64,000 nucleotides of DNA from Symbiodinium natans (taxonomy: Eukaryota; Sar; Dinophyceae; Suessiales; Symbiodiniaceae), in NCBI GenBank assembly GCA_905221605.1, contig CAJNDS010002130.1, forward strand, positions 263,001-327,000, in the 5' to 3' direction. This document shows, one piece after another, positions 37,444-50,330 of the stretch. Within the stretch, counting starts at the first letter, position 1. The number at the start of each line of letters is the position of its first letter. Position numbers and translations under genes: made by a program. The notes under the pieces are model-generated. The model was not told where the DNA came from. It ran no database searches and saw only the letters and a program-made list of their open reading frames with translations.

Positions 37444-40400
37444 ATTTGAAACAAGAACAAGGGGAAGACATGAAAATACAATACCTCTTAATGGCCTCTT
37501 AAAAGTCAAGGGGAAGACATTTGCATGCTTCAAGGCGCTTGAGCTGCTTTTCATCTTTTTGAGAGACAGAGATATTTGCTGCTCTTGGTGTTTGAACTGG
37601 TTTACCGGCTTGTTTCATTCATTCCACTGCCGTCGGGAACTGTCGTGCAGCTCGAGTGCCCGAGGCGGAGCATTCCACGCCGAGCGAGCCGAAGCGGAAT
37701 CTGCCGTCGATAGCCTGGAAACCGGAGAGGTGCGCAAGATGGTGGAAGGTCGGGCGTGCGCAGGCGGAAGGGCCAGTAGGGCGTAAGACGATGAGAGGAC
37801 AGTACACAAGCTCCCCGTGATGGCATCAATCTAGGAGGCAGGTGGTCTCGGGGCGAAGAGTGCCCGTGCGAGACCAGTGCCGAGACCAGTGCCGCTTCGA
37901 AGGATCAACAACCGCAAGAACCTTGAAACTTGCCAGGGAGCTCGCTGCGGCCGGCAGAAGACTTGCGAGAGCTCCTCCTCTGTGCGTTTCGACTTCCCGA
38001 CTCCCTCTTCAAGGAATCAATCACAGAACAAAACGACAAAAAAAATGACCAGAAGTGCCGGCCAGCTCTTGCTTTGGATACGGTTGGCGGATTGCGCACC
38101 TCGGCGCGCACGGTGCCATAGCCCACCTTGACACCACAGGAGATGGCACCGGTGCCAAAGCACCTGAAAACAGACGTTTGGCGGAAAGAAAGATCCACAA
38201 ACGAACAAAATGTCGATGGCCATGGGGAAATCATGTCACGCCTCACACTAGCTACAGTCAGCAAGTCCCACCTGGAGATGAAGGGCGCAAAAGGTCGTCC
38301 GCGAGACCAGCAGCCCTCGTAGACCTGTGCTCCATTGAGCCACGGCAGTTGTTCCATCTTTCGACGTCGGGCGTGCCTCGCCGTGGTAGGAGTCATCCTG
38401 CACATTACATCGCAAGGACCATAGAAGCTTGTCAAGGGGAGGTAGCTCCAGGTTCAGGGTCGATAAAGTGGCTCCTGCCAGGTGCCGTGACCATGCGGCA
38501 GCTGGCTGTAGTCCTGCCATTTTTCAGAGGGAACTCTCCTGAAATCACACCCGAGACTCGAGGTCTCCGATCCAAGCGAGCGCCTGATCCCCACTGTACT
38601 TGAAGTGCTTGCGCCGGAGGCTGCAGCAGCAGCCATTCGGCAAGTAGCTGAACCAGCCCTCCCTGCAGCCAAAGTCTCACTCTGGTGGGTCTGCAAATGC
38701 TACTCTCTACTGTTTATCGTTCACCGGCAGGGTACTGCAACACCTTCAACACCTTGAAGTTTTAGTGCCTTGACACAGCTCCGGGGGGAACCAAGGGGGT
38801 CCACATTTCATTTGCAGAGCGGGCCCCCTGCACGTCGAAGTCCGCACCCGCCAGAAGAAGCGCAGGGCCAGCGGGGTGCGACAGAAGGTTGCCTCGATCT
38901 TTGGGCCTCTTTTAACGGAGACAGCTCGAGATTTTTGGAGAGATTCTTGAGAGGCTTTTCAAGGCTTTGGGGAGGAGAAAAAGGGAGGCACACCGGCAGG
39001 TTCATGGCCTTCATCGAGGGTTTCGGGATCATAAGCCCCCCAGCTCGCGAAAGCCCCAAGCTGCTGCTGAAGTTGCCAAGTATGGGTAAGTCTTCTGCAC
39101 AGCCCAGACAGCCAGAGTAACCGCCTGCAAGCGCAAGAGGACTCAACAAGAGGCTCCTAAAGCTCTCGATGCTTTCCTTCCTTGGGTGGCATTCTTCGCC
39201 AAACTGCAAAACTCTCCCCCGCCTCCAAGCTCAGGAAGACAGCAAGAACAATCTGTTCCTGGCAAATGAGTCTTTTGAGAGAAGGTCTGCACAAGCTGGA
39301 AGTTGGCGACGAACCTCTCCCTACCATCCCCCAGCCCTTTTTCCAGAATTGAAGGCAGCTCCTGCGTGGTTATGAAGAAGGTCGGATCCGTCGCTTGGCC
39401 TCTCCAGCTGCTAAGCGCGCTGCTCCGAGCTCACTTGCCTGCACTTCCAGGATGCCTGGGCATACCGAAGATGCCGGCTCGTACAACCAGAGCTCCCACA
39501 CCACCAAGAGCCTCAAGGCAGAGCAGTTGGGTGCGTGTTTTGGGGGAGCTGTTGGGTGGAGAAAGTTTCCGAAAGCATCATGGCACGATGCTCTCCTTTT
39601 TTAGCCGATTCCTCCGAGGGGCGCGATCCAGGTCTTGCCCCAAAGGAGCGGAAGGTTGTCACGCACGCTCACTGACCTGGCACCCAAGAGTTCCCAAGAG
39701 TGCCCTTCCAGCATCACCCTAAACTCCCCAAGGTTTCGAGTTGAGCTGCACAAGCCCACAAAAGAAGCCACCGAGTCACCAGCTTCTACTGCAAGAAAAG
39801 GCGACAAGAAGGGACCGAATGAGTCGGCCTCATGAGTCCAATCGACAAAGGTTGACGCGCTTAAACCGCTTTAAACCGGCTAAACTTACGGGGTTATGAA
39901 GGTCATGTTACTTAACATAATGCAAGGCGACAAGAAACACAGAATGGGTAGGGTGACAAGGAACAGAAAGGGAATAACCGAAAACATCCGCAAAAGGCAA
40001 AGGGCACGACCCAGCCTGTTCAGCGAGACGCCTGTGATGCCGAGCGTGAGCACCACGGGTAACGCCAGGTAGCGCAGGTTCTAGCAGGGGGAGGAAGTGG
40101 GTCAGCCAGGGTTTCAGGGTACCCTTCGTATGCGGGCCGTATATTCCCTAGAGGTCCGAAAACTGATTCCTCGGTTCCTGACAAGCCTCGCATGAAAGCT
40201 CAGGCCCTCGAAACCCGGGGAACTTATGCAGGTCACTTCACATCAGGATCTGCGCGGCGGATAAACAGGGACTCAAATGCAAAGGCGCAGACAGAGCCTT
40301 TTGTCGGCTGCCCCTTCTATGAAGCCCACCTCCTGTGGTGGGCCAAGCAGCCGCGATCGCACCTTCGCCAGGCCATAGAGCGTGAAGCCTGAAAGTTTAG

Positions 40401-41944
40401 GGCTTTGGGGTGGATTTTGAGGTTCCTACCGAGCTTCTAAAACAACTTAGCGCCAGCACCACACTTGTGGCACTGCTCTGGAGGCAGTTTTGGGGCTTAG
40501 AGGCTTACGATGCTTTGAGATTCGTTTGCAGGGCTCTGCAGCCCAAGGCTCCCAGGAACATTGCCACCTGGCAGATGGCATCGAAAGGAGCCGATGACTA
40601 GGCGCTTCAAGCTCTACGTGGCAGGCGTTTCGGGTCTAGGGCTTCGGGTTTAGGGCTTAGGGTTTAGGGTGTAGGGCTTAGGGTTTAGGGCTTAGGGTTT
40701 AGGATCTCTGGCAACCTGGGAGTATGACTTCACAGGCTGAAAGCGTGGCAGGTCTTGCCTCTGAGATGGCCGACCACACCCCACGGGCGATGTGCCTGAA
40801 ACAGCATTGCGGCATGGCCCATCATGCGGGCAGATAGGATTCGTATTGGCTGCAAAAGATGGCTGCATGATGAGCACTACTCATGATACTTCTACTAACA
40901 GTATACCAAGGTATACACTATTTCTGTCGTCTTCTCATGTAACATATATTCCCTTCTATTCATGTAACCTTGGTTCATTCGTTGTCACGATACTATGTAC
41001 GTTTGGGTGTTACGAAACATCATCGCACATCCCAGGCCTGCCATATGCTTGCCGCTGCTGTCGGCGTGCCTCTGAGCAGACTAGTGACTTCAGATCAGGG
41101 CCCCGTGAAAGATCGCAAAACAGTTGTAAAAATGAGTGGGAACGGCATGGAACTTCACACTTCAGCGGGCCTCCATGGCGAAGAAGGCGCCGTGCAGCTC
41201 CGCATCCAACACACGCCACCGCGAAGGCGATACCGGGCCCTGCGAATGCTTTTCAAGGAGGAAGACAAGCCGGTCCAACTGAAATTGGGGACCCCTATCT
41301 TGGGTTTGGGGAACTTCTCGAAGAACCTACATGCCCTCTGCCCATGCGGATATGGCCCAAATCCCTCAGACCTCCACGATACGATGTTCACCCGAAGGAT
41401 AGCAACAGAGCAATGGATAAAACACGGCTTCACCTCCGTCTTACATCATGTACCACAACAAGTACAAACACAGCGGGAGAGGAGAGAAGCAAGAAGTTCC
41501 AGGAAGGTTCAGTACGAGCGCCTCGGAGGCATGCAGCGGCTCCATGGCTTGGGTGTGGTGGGGGATGGGACGGGGGTGGAAGGGAGGGGAGGGGCGAGGG
41601 GAAAAGAGGGGGGTGGCTTATAGGGTTTAGGGTTTCGGGTTTTGGGTTTAGGCTAGGGCCCCTTGAAAGCCATCCACTTCCCTAGAAAAATACAAGGCCA
41701 TGCCATAGAACGCGAACAGACTGGACCGCCCCGCACCCCAGCGCAAGCCAAGAAGGGAGCGGCAAAAGGCAGCGTGATGTGCAGAAAGCCGGTCATACAA
41801 ATCTAGATCGTATATCACAATGTATGGGATTTTATAGTACGATAATGGCCCTGGACTTAAGGCCTAGGACCACCCAAATGTTTCTGGTAACATTTCTGGG
41901 TCTCTCAAGGGATTCTGGGAGCTCTCATGCCGACCTACCCAAAG

Positions 41945-42871
41945 ACTTTGGTAACATTTCAAATCCTGTTCGACAGTATATATGGATCGATGTGACATGG
42001 TGATTCTTAGGTTTGGAGGTGCAATGACGTGCTGAAGGCGAGAGAGAAAGAAGCACAAAACAGAACAACACCCTGAACCACCCGAAACTCTACTCTAGAC
42101 TCAGATATGGCTCTGACGCCCCAGGGATGTGACATTGCAGCTGCGAATTTAGAAGCTTGGATTTTTTTTTGCTCAAGTGTTCAGTTAGAATATGAGAAAA
42201 CTTCTTTGCGGCAGAAGAGAAAGCCACAGGGGTTTTCGAATTCGTCCTCCTTCTCGAACTGGCTTCCAAGGCCGAAGCTCTGAAGGCCCCCCTCTGAGAT
42301 TGTGAGTAGGGAACCTCTAGCTCACACACATATATATATGTGTGTGTCGAGACATATACTTCTTATTATAAAAGTGTCCTCCAAGATTACCTTTAATTTA
42401 AAAAAAGGGGCACCTTAAAAGGGGGGTCCGGCGCGGCGGCGCGCTTCAAAGACTACTTTTTGATTCTCTGACTCTTTTTGGGGTGTAGCTTTATGTGTAT
42501 ACTAGGATTGTAATTACCATTAGAGTAAGAGCTATACTAAAACTGTTCTTGTGATTTGTGATATAGATTATAGAGAAAGGCCAGGAAAGAGAGCTGTAGT
42601 GAAGATAACTGTTGACTTCCTGCAACTTTCTTTAAAAAATTGTTGAGGCCGCTCCTGCTCCTCTGAGGTTTAGTTTGCTGGAGTTTCTTCGGGTGTTTAA
42701 GCGGGCTTCGCACAAGTCGATCAACCAGAGAAGCCCGGAACTCTTTCCAGACAAAAAAACATAGAACCAGCGAAAGGCCGATACCAACACTGACCGATTT
42801 GAAAATGTTACCGAGGCCGGGGGGGTGGTCTTTCTTGTAACTTTTCCCGACCCCTGAAATGTTACCAAAGG
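41945..42871. repeat. Short inverted repeat pair (TTTGGTAACATTTC)
   Basis: CTTTGGTAACATTTCA near 41,946-41,961 recurs exactly inverted near 42,855-42,870. Related GGTAACATTTC pieces lie at 41,886 and, inverted with one change, at 42,801. It may be the remnant of a small DNA transposon; no transposase seen between them. Confidence 0.35.
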
Positions 42872-43390
42872 TATCCGGTAACTCACCTTACCCCTTCCCC
42901 CAGAAACAATAAATCAGGAAGAACCATGTACGATACAAGATTGTTATGTCAGATCAGAATGCCGGGTGGGCATTCCTTGAAGACGCGACTCTTGATTGCG
43001 AACCTCGAAGCCGAGCGTGTAAAGCGCGCGCCGCGCTCAGAGCATCCTCTTTTTTCTGGCTTGCACAGGGAGTAGAGGATTGATCCGGTGGAGGTCAGGG
43101 GTTGCCGGCCTCAGGCAAAAAAATCCACTCCGAAGAAGGCCTTTGGACAGCTTTTTGTGGGCAGACCCCTGAGATGGCGACGGCCGACTCCACTTTCGGA
43201 GCTTCCAGGCTTTTCTTATCCTTGTGGCAGTCAGAATACCCATGCAAAAAAAAATGGTTATAAAACCCCTACATCTCACAACCTCCTCTCCGCTGTGTGG
43301 CGCGCCTTGAAGTAGGCCTCCAGCTCCAGGTCCAGCATGGCCTCCAAAGGAGGGAGGGCTGCTGGAGGGCTCCCCTCTTTGACTCTATAA

Positions 43391-43431
43391 TAAACCCTAA
43401 ACCCTAAACCCTAAACCCTAAACCCTAAACC
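43391..43431 (-). repeat. Telomere-like tract (CCCTAAA)
   Basis: Six CCCTAAA units, just downstream of the stop codon of the RG-rich gene. Confidence 0.85.
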
Positions 43432-43525
43432 TCCCTCCCCCCCGCCCCCCCCCGACTTTGAGAACATGCAGAGAGCCAGGGGGGTGCATACGCATGCGCC
43501 GGAACATGAAACGTCCCTCATCTGA

Positions 43526-46420
43526 TCAAAGGTCTCTCGCCTTCATCGCGTCCGGCCCCATGTACTCCTCCAACTGTCTGTCTAGCATCTCTTTTGTTAC
43601 CTGCGCGCGTGGACACAGGTGCCAGGGTTGAATCTTCTGCCGGGTGTGCAACACAGCCAACTCACTCGAACGCAAGCATCCCAACCGTCTTTTTTGTCGT
43701 AAGCCGGTAAATGGCCTCAAGTATCCTAAAACCTCTGAAAATCCCAAAGGCCCCAAGCTGCCTCACATCGTCTATCTTAGGCGCGCCTGGTTCCTCTTTC
43801 CCTTGCCCTTTCCCTTGCCTTTGCCTTTTCGGCCTGTCAGACACAGAAGCGTACATTTTCGATCTCCAGCTGGCTTGACATCTTGAAACTTCAGCCTCAG
43901 CCCCTCTACAGCCAGGAACGTACCCACGCAGCAAGCACCCGCTGGCATCGCTGCCTCCTTTGTATCCTCGGCCTGCAAAGTGGCAAGTGGACCAAGGCTC
44001 ATGCACTAGCCCTCCAGCCCAAAGCCCTGAACCACTAAGACCCTTAAAACTCTCAAAACCCTCAAAATCCCCCAAGAATCCGCAGAAATCCCTCACAAAA
44101 GACCTGAAAATCCTCAAAGAGTCTCATGTCCGAACGCCCCTAGAAGCCCAAGCAGGGCACCTTTGCCGCGACCGTAGCTTCCCCGGCCGTATCCTCAGCC
44201 AACGGAGCTTTCACGGACCGGCGGGCTGAGGGTTGAGTGGGGGTTTAGGGTTTAGGGTTTAGGGTTTAGGGTTTAGGGTTTGGGGTTTAGGGTTGAGGGT
44301 TTAGGGTTTAGGGTTTAGGGTTTAGGGTTTAGGGTTTTTCTTGCTTTTGCTTAGGGGCTCAGGGGGCTTAGGGGCTGCCGGGGGGCTTGGGGCCTTTTAG
44401 GGCTTGAGATTTTGCGGGCTTGGAATGTAGACGTTACAAGTGCTGTCCACCCGCTTACCCAAGGCTCCCTGAGCCTTGAAGTGGATTTGGGGCGACTCAG
44501 AGTGTGGAAAGCCAGGATCCCTTCCCAAAGCCCTACCAAACCCTACAAAACGGTACGGTATGGTTCCATACCCTACTAAACCCCTACTCAGCCCCAAAAG
44601 CAAATCTACGGGAACCGAAGTGCTCACCAACGAAATTCCTCCGATCGCAAGGGTCCATTGGCACCAATCGCACCCGTAGAAAGCATGAACTCCAACACAA
44701 GAAAGTGGTTCAGGGTTGAGGCCCAAGGGTTGAAAGCTTCGGATCGACATTCTGGGGCCCCCGACGTCCGCGGCCGTAGCCGTAACGACCCCGGCCGTAG
44801 CCGCTGCCGTAGCCGTAGCCGCCTTTCTGGCCTTCCCATGGGGGGCTCGGGGTCAGGGCAGCGTTTGATGACCAAAGCGCGGAAGACTTCCCCAAGGCTC
44901 CTTCTAGGCCTTGCACCCGTCACATGCGGGGAGTTTTCGGGCATTCAAGTGCAAACCCAGAAATCGCCAAGCACCTCTTTTTGCAGACTGGATCTGATAT
45001 GTAAGACCATCCAACAGATTCTGCGACACACAGATACGAGAGCACAGCATTCGTAGCAGTCTGCCTTTTCCTCGGCCATAGGCCTTGCGCACAAGCAGGA
45101 CTGGTGGTTGGATCGAGGTGGCATGGTCTTGTGGGGCTTGTGCCAAAACTGGCAGTGACCACAAGCTGCATTAGGGTGTAGGCTGCAGGGCTTAGGACTT
45201 AGGGTGTGGTGAACTGTTTATTAACAGAACAGGTCTACGGTGGGTGTGTGTGTGTGTGTGTGTGCGTGCATGCGTGCGTGCGTGCGTGGGTGGGTGGGTG
45301 GGTGGGGGTGCGTGTGTGGGTGTGTGCGCGCGTGTAAGTTTCCAAAAAACAAGCCCCGTTTCAATGGATCGCGCATGATCTGTGTGACATACTTGGAGAG
45401 ACTCTGCAATTGTTCTGTCAGTGCCCTCTCTCTGTCCCCACTCACGGCCGCCTGTCACCAAGCCACAACAAGGTCACAACCAGAACAAGAGACTGCAGAC
45501 TCGTAGACAGGATAGCCCATCTGCAGACATTGTGACATCGGAAAACATGTCAAAACTCGTACCTTGCAGCCACCAAAATTTTCCACAAACTCTCAACACT
45601 CTAGTCCTCGAAGCCTCAAGTCAATTTCAAGCCTGTATGTCCAGTAACCTGAACCACAAGAAGAATCAGGACCTGGAAGCCGAAGGAAAACAAACTCCTA
45701 CACCCGAAAACTCTCACACACCAATGAGGGCCTTTCCATACGGCCGCTTCACAATCGATCGCCACACGCCGCCCCCACGGCCTCCGTAGGCCTTCGGGGA
45801 TGACAAGAGACAGGTAAAAAAACTTGCAAGCTAACCCAATGAATGAAGAAGTGCCCGGTGTCCAAGGAATATTCTGCGAACTGCCTCTTCCTTCGGTACC
45901 GCTATCTACCGCGCAGCCATGAGCCCTCTAGGTCAGAATAATCATCAGCATTTCTGCGATGGTTCAGCACTGACACGTGACATTCTAATAACAGCTCTTC
46001 ACAGCATTAGGCAATGGTCGTAAAGGGGTCTTATGCAGAGCCATCCCTTGCCGCCTTGCCCTTGCCTTTGCCCTTGTAGCTGGCACGGCCATTCCAGGCC
46101 GATTTGCCTGTCAAAAGGCAAAGTGACGCCGCGAGCCCGGGCGAAAGGTTCAGAGTCAGCTGCGGACATAACATGATCGAACCTGGCTGGTTTTTGTGGT
46201 TGCGAGCACACGGAAAACCATGGTCCCTGTGCCTCCGCGGCCCCAGTCATCACGTAAGCTCCGAAAGCCACGGCCCCAGGACTTCCTGTCACACTGTCAA
46301 AGGCCTAGCGGGGCCTAGCGAGCCTTGAAGCGCTTTTTACGAACACGACGGAAAGGAGAATCAGAAAAGCTCCCGCGCCCTCGTCCGGCGCCGTAACCCA
46401 TCTTGGCCACCCTTGCCCAA
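43526..46420 (-). CDS. RG/GYG-rich RNA-binding protein with CHTOP/ALY-like C-terminus, many exons
   Basis: The last exon (~43,597-43,526) follows an AG acceptor and encodes VTKEMLDRQLEEYMGPDAMK and a stop. This matches the UAP56-binding LDxQLxxYM motif of mRNA-export adaptors CHTOP/FoP and ALY. Upstream on the same strand are small RG/KG/GY-rich pieces: GKGKGKGKGKRN (~43,830-43,795), AGRGYKGGSDASG (~43,980), GYGRGSYGRGKG (~44,195), GYGYGSGYGRGRYGYGRGR (~44,825-44,765), AYGRGKG (~45,090), AYGGRGGGVWRS (~45,785), SAWNGRASYKGKGKGKAARD (~46,110), WGRGFRSLRDDWGRGG (~46,270) and MGYGAGRGRGSFSDSPFRRV (~46,400). They are most simply one intron-rich gene. Exon borders and completeness are not resolved. 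No RRM was seen. Confidence 0.55.
44240..44337 (+). repeat. Telomere-like tract (TTTAGGG)
   Basis: About 14 TTTAGGG-type units, inside the region occupied by the RG-rich gene; on the gene's strand it would be intronic CCCTAAA. Confidence 0.9.
45243..45345. repeat. (TG)n / (TGCG)n / (GTGG)n microsatellite
   Basis: TG, TGCG and GGGTG repeats, inside a presumed intron. Confidence 0.9.
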
Positions 46421-46579
46421 CCCCAGGGCTTTTTTACAGCTTTTGGGCCAAGAGGGACACCAAGAAATATGCCGAGTCTGCCATGGTCACATGCTGTTTT
46501 CACTGACTGAGCCATGGCTGTGCAAACTGGACAACATGATGAAACATGATAGAAGAGTTGGGCGCTTTTTTCACTCCAT

Positions 46580-48427
46580 TCATTCCATCAGCATGCATAA
46601 GAAGCAGCGCTCTGGGTACCTTTCCAACTCCCTTGGGTTCCAGCCATGCAGACACTTCAGGTCCCCAGGGTGGCACCTGTCTTCGCGCACGATGTTCGTG
46701 ATGGGTGGGAACGGCGACACAGGCACCTTGAGCGCTTTGAGACGCAGCTGCAATGCACACTCGGCCTGCACCGTGCAGTCCGTGGTGTTGCAGATGAGGC
46801 CATAGCACAGGTCCTGAAACGCCGCAAGACGCACCTGCCTGCGCGACGGGCAGCCCACCTCGAAGTAGGCCCGAAACTGCCGGCGCGGGACAAGCGCAAA
46901 GAAGTCTGTGGTGTCGTAGAACTTGTCTGGGAGGATCCAGTGCAACACGATGTGCAGCTTCTTGGCGTCAAACTCTCTGAGGTTCCCGATGGGCGCCAAC
47001 CACTCGAAGTCTGGTCGCAGCCGCACGATCCAATCGAAGCGCTTGTGCTGTGCTTGCTCGGCCGCTGTGATGAGGTGAAAGCAGCTGTGCAGTTTCTCGA
47101 ACATCTTGTGGACATGGCCGGGCGTCGCCCACTGACACTGAGGCAGCCTCAGTCCCGTACCCCGGCTCTCGTCGTAGAGCACCATGCCGTCTGGGGGCAA
47201 TGCCGCGAAGGCGTCGCTGAACTCCTCATAGGGACGGCCTTGCAAGTCAAGCACGTAGAAGAGCTGCGTTTCGGCTTTCAGGCTCTGGGTTGCCATGGCC
47301 AAAGACTCGAAGACGCGGGGCAGGTGGAAGCTGCGAGCCAGGCCCGCGATGCAGACTGCCGCACGGAGCCTCGGCGTGTCCCCGGAAGGCTCGTGCGCCA
47401 CCGCGCGTGTCTTCAAGGAAGACAGCAGCTGAAGCACCTCTTTCCGTCTATCCCAGCCTCCGAGCACATAGCTGGCAGTCCCTTGAGGTGGTGCTTGGTC
47501 GAGGATGGCGCCATGCAGCTGCGCTGTGTAGTCGAGCATTAAGGGCAGGGCCTCCTTCAACACAGACTCGACCGTTTGACAGGCGAAGCTTGCTCGGAAG
47601 TGCTTCGTGTATGGCCAGGGGCTCGGGGCACAAAGAAAGACGTGCAGACGATCCCCGGCAAACACACGCTTCCGAATTTCCGGCCGGCGCCTTAATCCCG
47701 GCCAGTCCGCGTCACTGAGCTGGAACTCCCAAAACGCTAAGCCCAGGGCCTCCGTACATACTTGCCATGCACGGAGTGCCTTGGTGTAAAAAGAGTAGCT
47801 TGAAGGCCCCTGAGAGGGCCCAGAAGGCTCGGAAGGCCTCCCCCTGATCAGGAAGGCCTTGGAGAGAAGTGGGAGGCTCCCAGCCACCGCTGCCGCGCAG
47901 CTCTCGTTCCCTCGGCGTCGTGGCGGATGCCTCGGGCGTGAAACAAGAAGCCCTTGAAGGGAGTTTTTGTTTTAAACGGAATATAGAGGAGTCCCAGAGT
48001 CCCAAACAAGGCCGTTGGAGGGGCAGAAGACTCTACTAGTAGATGGTTTAGTTGAAGGCAGTGTGAGCGGCGCTGGGACGAGGCAGAAGACGTCCCAGGC
48101 CGAGTGGCAGCGCCGGCCCAAGCCTCGCAGAAAGGCCTCGCAGCATCCACTGCTTGATCCGCCGCTGCAGTCCCCACAGTCCTTGCATTCCGGGCCACAG
48201 CAGAGGTCTGCCACCTGACAAGGCCACGGCACGTCATGGCATGCCCGATCCCGTGGTAGCTCTAACTGTCTCGGCAGCACCTATTGCATGACAGACATTG
48301 CAAAACGAGAGCATCCGTTCCTCTTGTCCTGTGCTTGGGCGTGGCAGGCCTGGTGGCCCTCGCTACACCAGCGCAAGTGGCTATGAGCCAGTGGCACCGC
48401 CGCCAGCCCCAGCCGGACCAGAATCAT
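46580..48427 (-). CDS. Glycosyltransferase-like protein, tandem copy 1
   Basis: The main exon (about 47,935-46,580) encodes over 430 residues. Near its middle are AVCIAGLARSFHLPRVFESL, then LFYVLDL, then FDWIVRLRPDFEW, a pattern seen in predicted glycosyltransferases with an RLRPD motif. Upstream on the same strand, a Cys-rich exon (~48,255-48,070; CCGPECKDCGDCSGGSSSGC) and an ATG at 48,427 with a signal-like start (MILVRLGLAAVPLAHS) may form the N-terminus, which would put it in the secretory pathway. The family name is uncertain. The central part is almost identical to copy 2. Confidence 0.5.
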
Positions 48428-48817
48428 CCGGAATGCAAAGCTTATATGGGGCTTTCGGGTAAGCGCTAAAGTAGGTCTGGATTTGTTACTTTCGCAGCGT
48501 GACGGGTCAAGTTGGACACTGTGGGATCTTCGGCTGCGGGCCACTGCAGACGCTAGAAGAATCTTACGTTCACACATGTCACTGCATGTTACCTCAGATC
48601 AGTTTTGGAGTACAAATCCACTCTCACTCCAGAAGCCCTGAAGAGCCATTCAACTAGCACTGAAGTGCTGAGCCCCGCTTCCACTTATGCAGTTTCACCG
48701 CCATACTATGGATGCAAAGGACCTCGCTAGCCCTGCTCTCCCACGTTCGTGCCCAAGAGTCTCCAGAGGGACATGATCCCCTTCTCACACACCCCGCAGG
48801 TTGAGGAAGACGAGAGT

Positions 48818-50330
48818 CTAGAACGTCTCGAAGGGCCAGCGTGCCAAGTTCCGCCAACCCGCAAGGCACTTCCGATCGCCCGGATGGCAACGCGGCTCGT
48901 GCGCCATGCGCATCACCGGCGGAAAGGACTCGACAGGAAGATTCCGCTCCTGGAGGCGCACCTGAAGCACGCACTCAGCCTGTGCCACGCAACTTGTGGC
49001 ATTGCAGAGGAGGCCGAAGCAGGGGTTCTCCATCTTGGCGGCAAGGAGGGACCGCTGCGATGGGCAGCCGATGCCAAAGTACGCCCACAGGTGCGGTCGT
49101 GGCACCAAGGCGAAGAAGTCTGTGGTGTCGTAGAACTTCCACGGTGAGCTCCAGTGTCGCACGATGTGCAGCTGCTCGGCGTCAAACTCTCTGAGGTTCC
49201 CGATGGGCGCCAACCACTCGAAGTCTGGTCGCAGCCGCACGATCCAATCGAAGCGTTCGTGCTGCTCTTGCTCGGCCGCTGTGATGAGGTGAAAGCAGCT
49301 GCGGAGCTTCTCGAAGAGCTTGTGAACATGGCCGGGCGTCGCCCACTGACACTGAGGCAGCCTCAGTCCCGTACCCCGGCTCTCGTCGTAGAGCACCATG
49401 CCGTCTGGGGGTAAGGCCGCGAAGGCGTCGTTGAACTCCTCATAGGGACGGCCTTGCAAGTCAAGCACGTAGAAGAGCTGCGTTTCGGCTTTCAGGCTCC
49501 GGGTTGCCATGGCCAAAGACTCGAAGACGCGGGGCAGGTGGAAGCTGCGGGCCAGGCCCGCGATGCAGACCGCCGCACGGAGCCTCGGCGTGTCCCCGGA
49601 AGGCTCGTGCGCCACCGCGCGTGTCTTCACAGATGCAAGCAGGCGGTCGAGGACATCAGCATCGATGCCGCCCAAGGCGTAGTGCGCAGTCCGCGGCGCA
49701 CTGCGAATCTCCAGAAGCTTTCCATGTAGCCGCAGACCGTGGTCCAGGGTTATGGGCACGGCTTCTTTAAGCAATGCTGACACATTGGCACAGGCAGGAC
49801 TTGGAGGGATCGCGGGTTCCAAATTCGGATGCTCTGCTGGGCTCGGGGCGCACATGAAAAAGTGCAGGTCCTGGCCCTTTGCAAACACAAGCTCTCGATG
49901 CACTCGATCCCAGAGCTCCGGCCAATCCTCGCCACTCAGCCGAAACTCCCAGAAAGCACCACCCAGGGTTTCGGTGCAGATGTGCCAAGCCTCGCAGGGC
50001 AGCTCTCAGCGCTCCCAAAAAAAATCTGGACTTTCAGCTTGGGAGCACATAAATAATGGGAACCAAAGGAGGCCTCTGCAAATGTCTACACTGAAGTCTA
50101 CCCATGCCTACAAAAAAAGATACGAAAACCATCCCCCCCCCACCCTTGATATGGAGCCTCGATGGCTTTCGTGTACATATCGGACTTGGAAGCAAAGAGG
50201 CTTTCTGAGATGAAGGCCTGACCAAGAAGTGGAAGACCGCGCGCCACGGCCAACGCACAGCTTTGATTTCCTGCAGCAGGCGCGTGTGTTTCCACTTGCT
50301 TCTGCTAATATTGACCTTGACACGGAACTT
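48818..50330 (-). CDS. Glycosyltransferase-like protein, tandem copy 2
   Basis: The main exon (about 50,010-48,818) has the same order of motifs as copy 1, including DWIVRLRPDFEWLAPI, and opens with CEAWHICTETLGGAFWEFRL without an ATG. A preceding exon (~50,300-50,150) encodes NQSCALAVARGLPLLGQAFI, matching the equivalent part of copy 1. The intervening ~140 bp contains stops and would be an intron that copy 1 lacks or has lost. The core from ~49,610 to ~49,150 is nearly identical to copy 1 at the DNA level while the ends differ, a sign of recent duplication or gene conversion. Confidence 0.5.

Larger units (their letters stand above)
36917..43390. other. Host DNA without a recognised gene
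   Basis: GC-rich host sequence resumes immediately after the target duplication. It holds TTTAGGG tracts at 37,321-37,443 and 40,630-40,706 and several frames of 60-300 codons (the longest near 40,792-41,685, plus), none of which I recognise and most of which overlap others. A 16-bp inverted pair spans 41,945-42,871. Confidence 0.4.

Noticed and set aside
40792-41685. 297-codon plus-strand frame as a gene
   Set aside because: Another long frame overlaps it on the same strand, composition is uneven and it ends in G-rich low complexity; no motif supports it.
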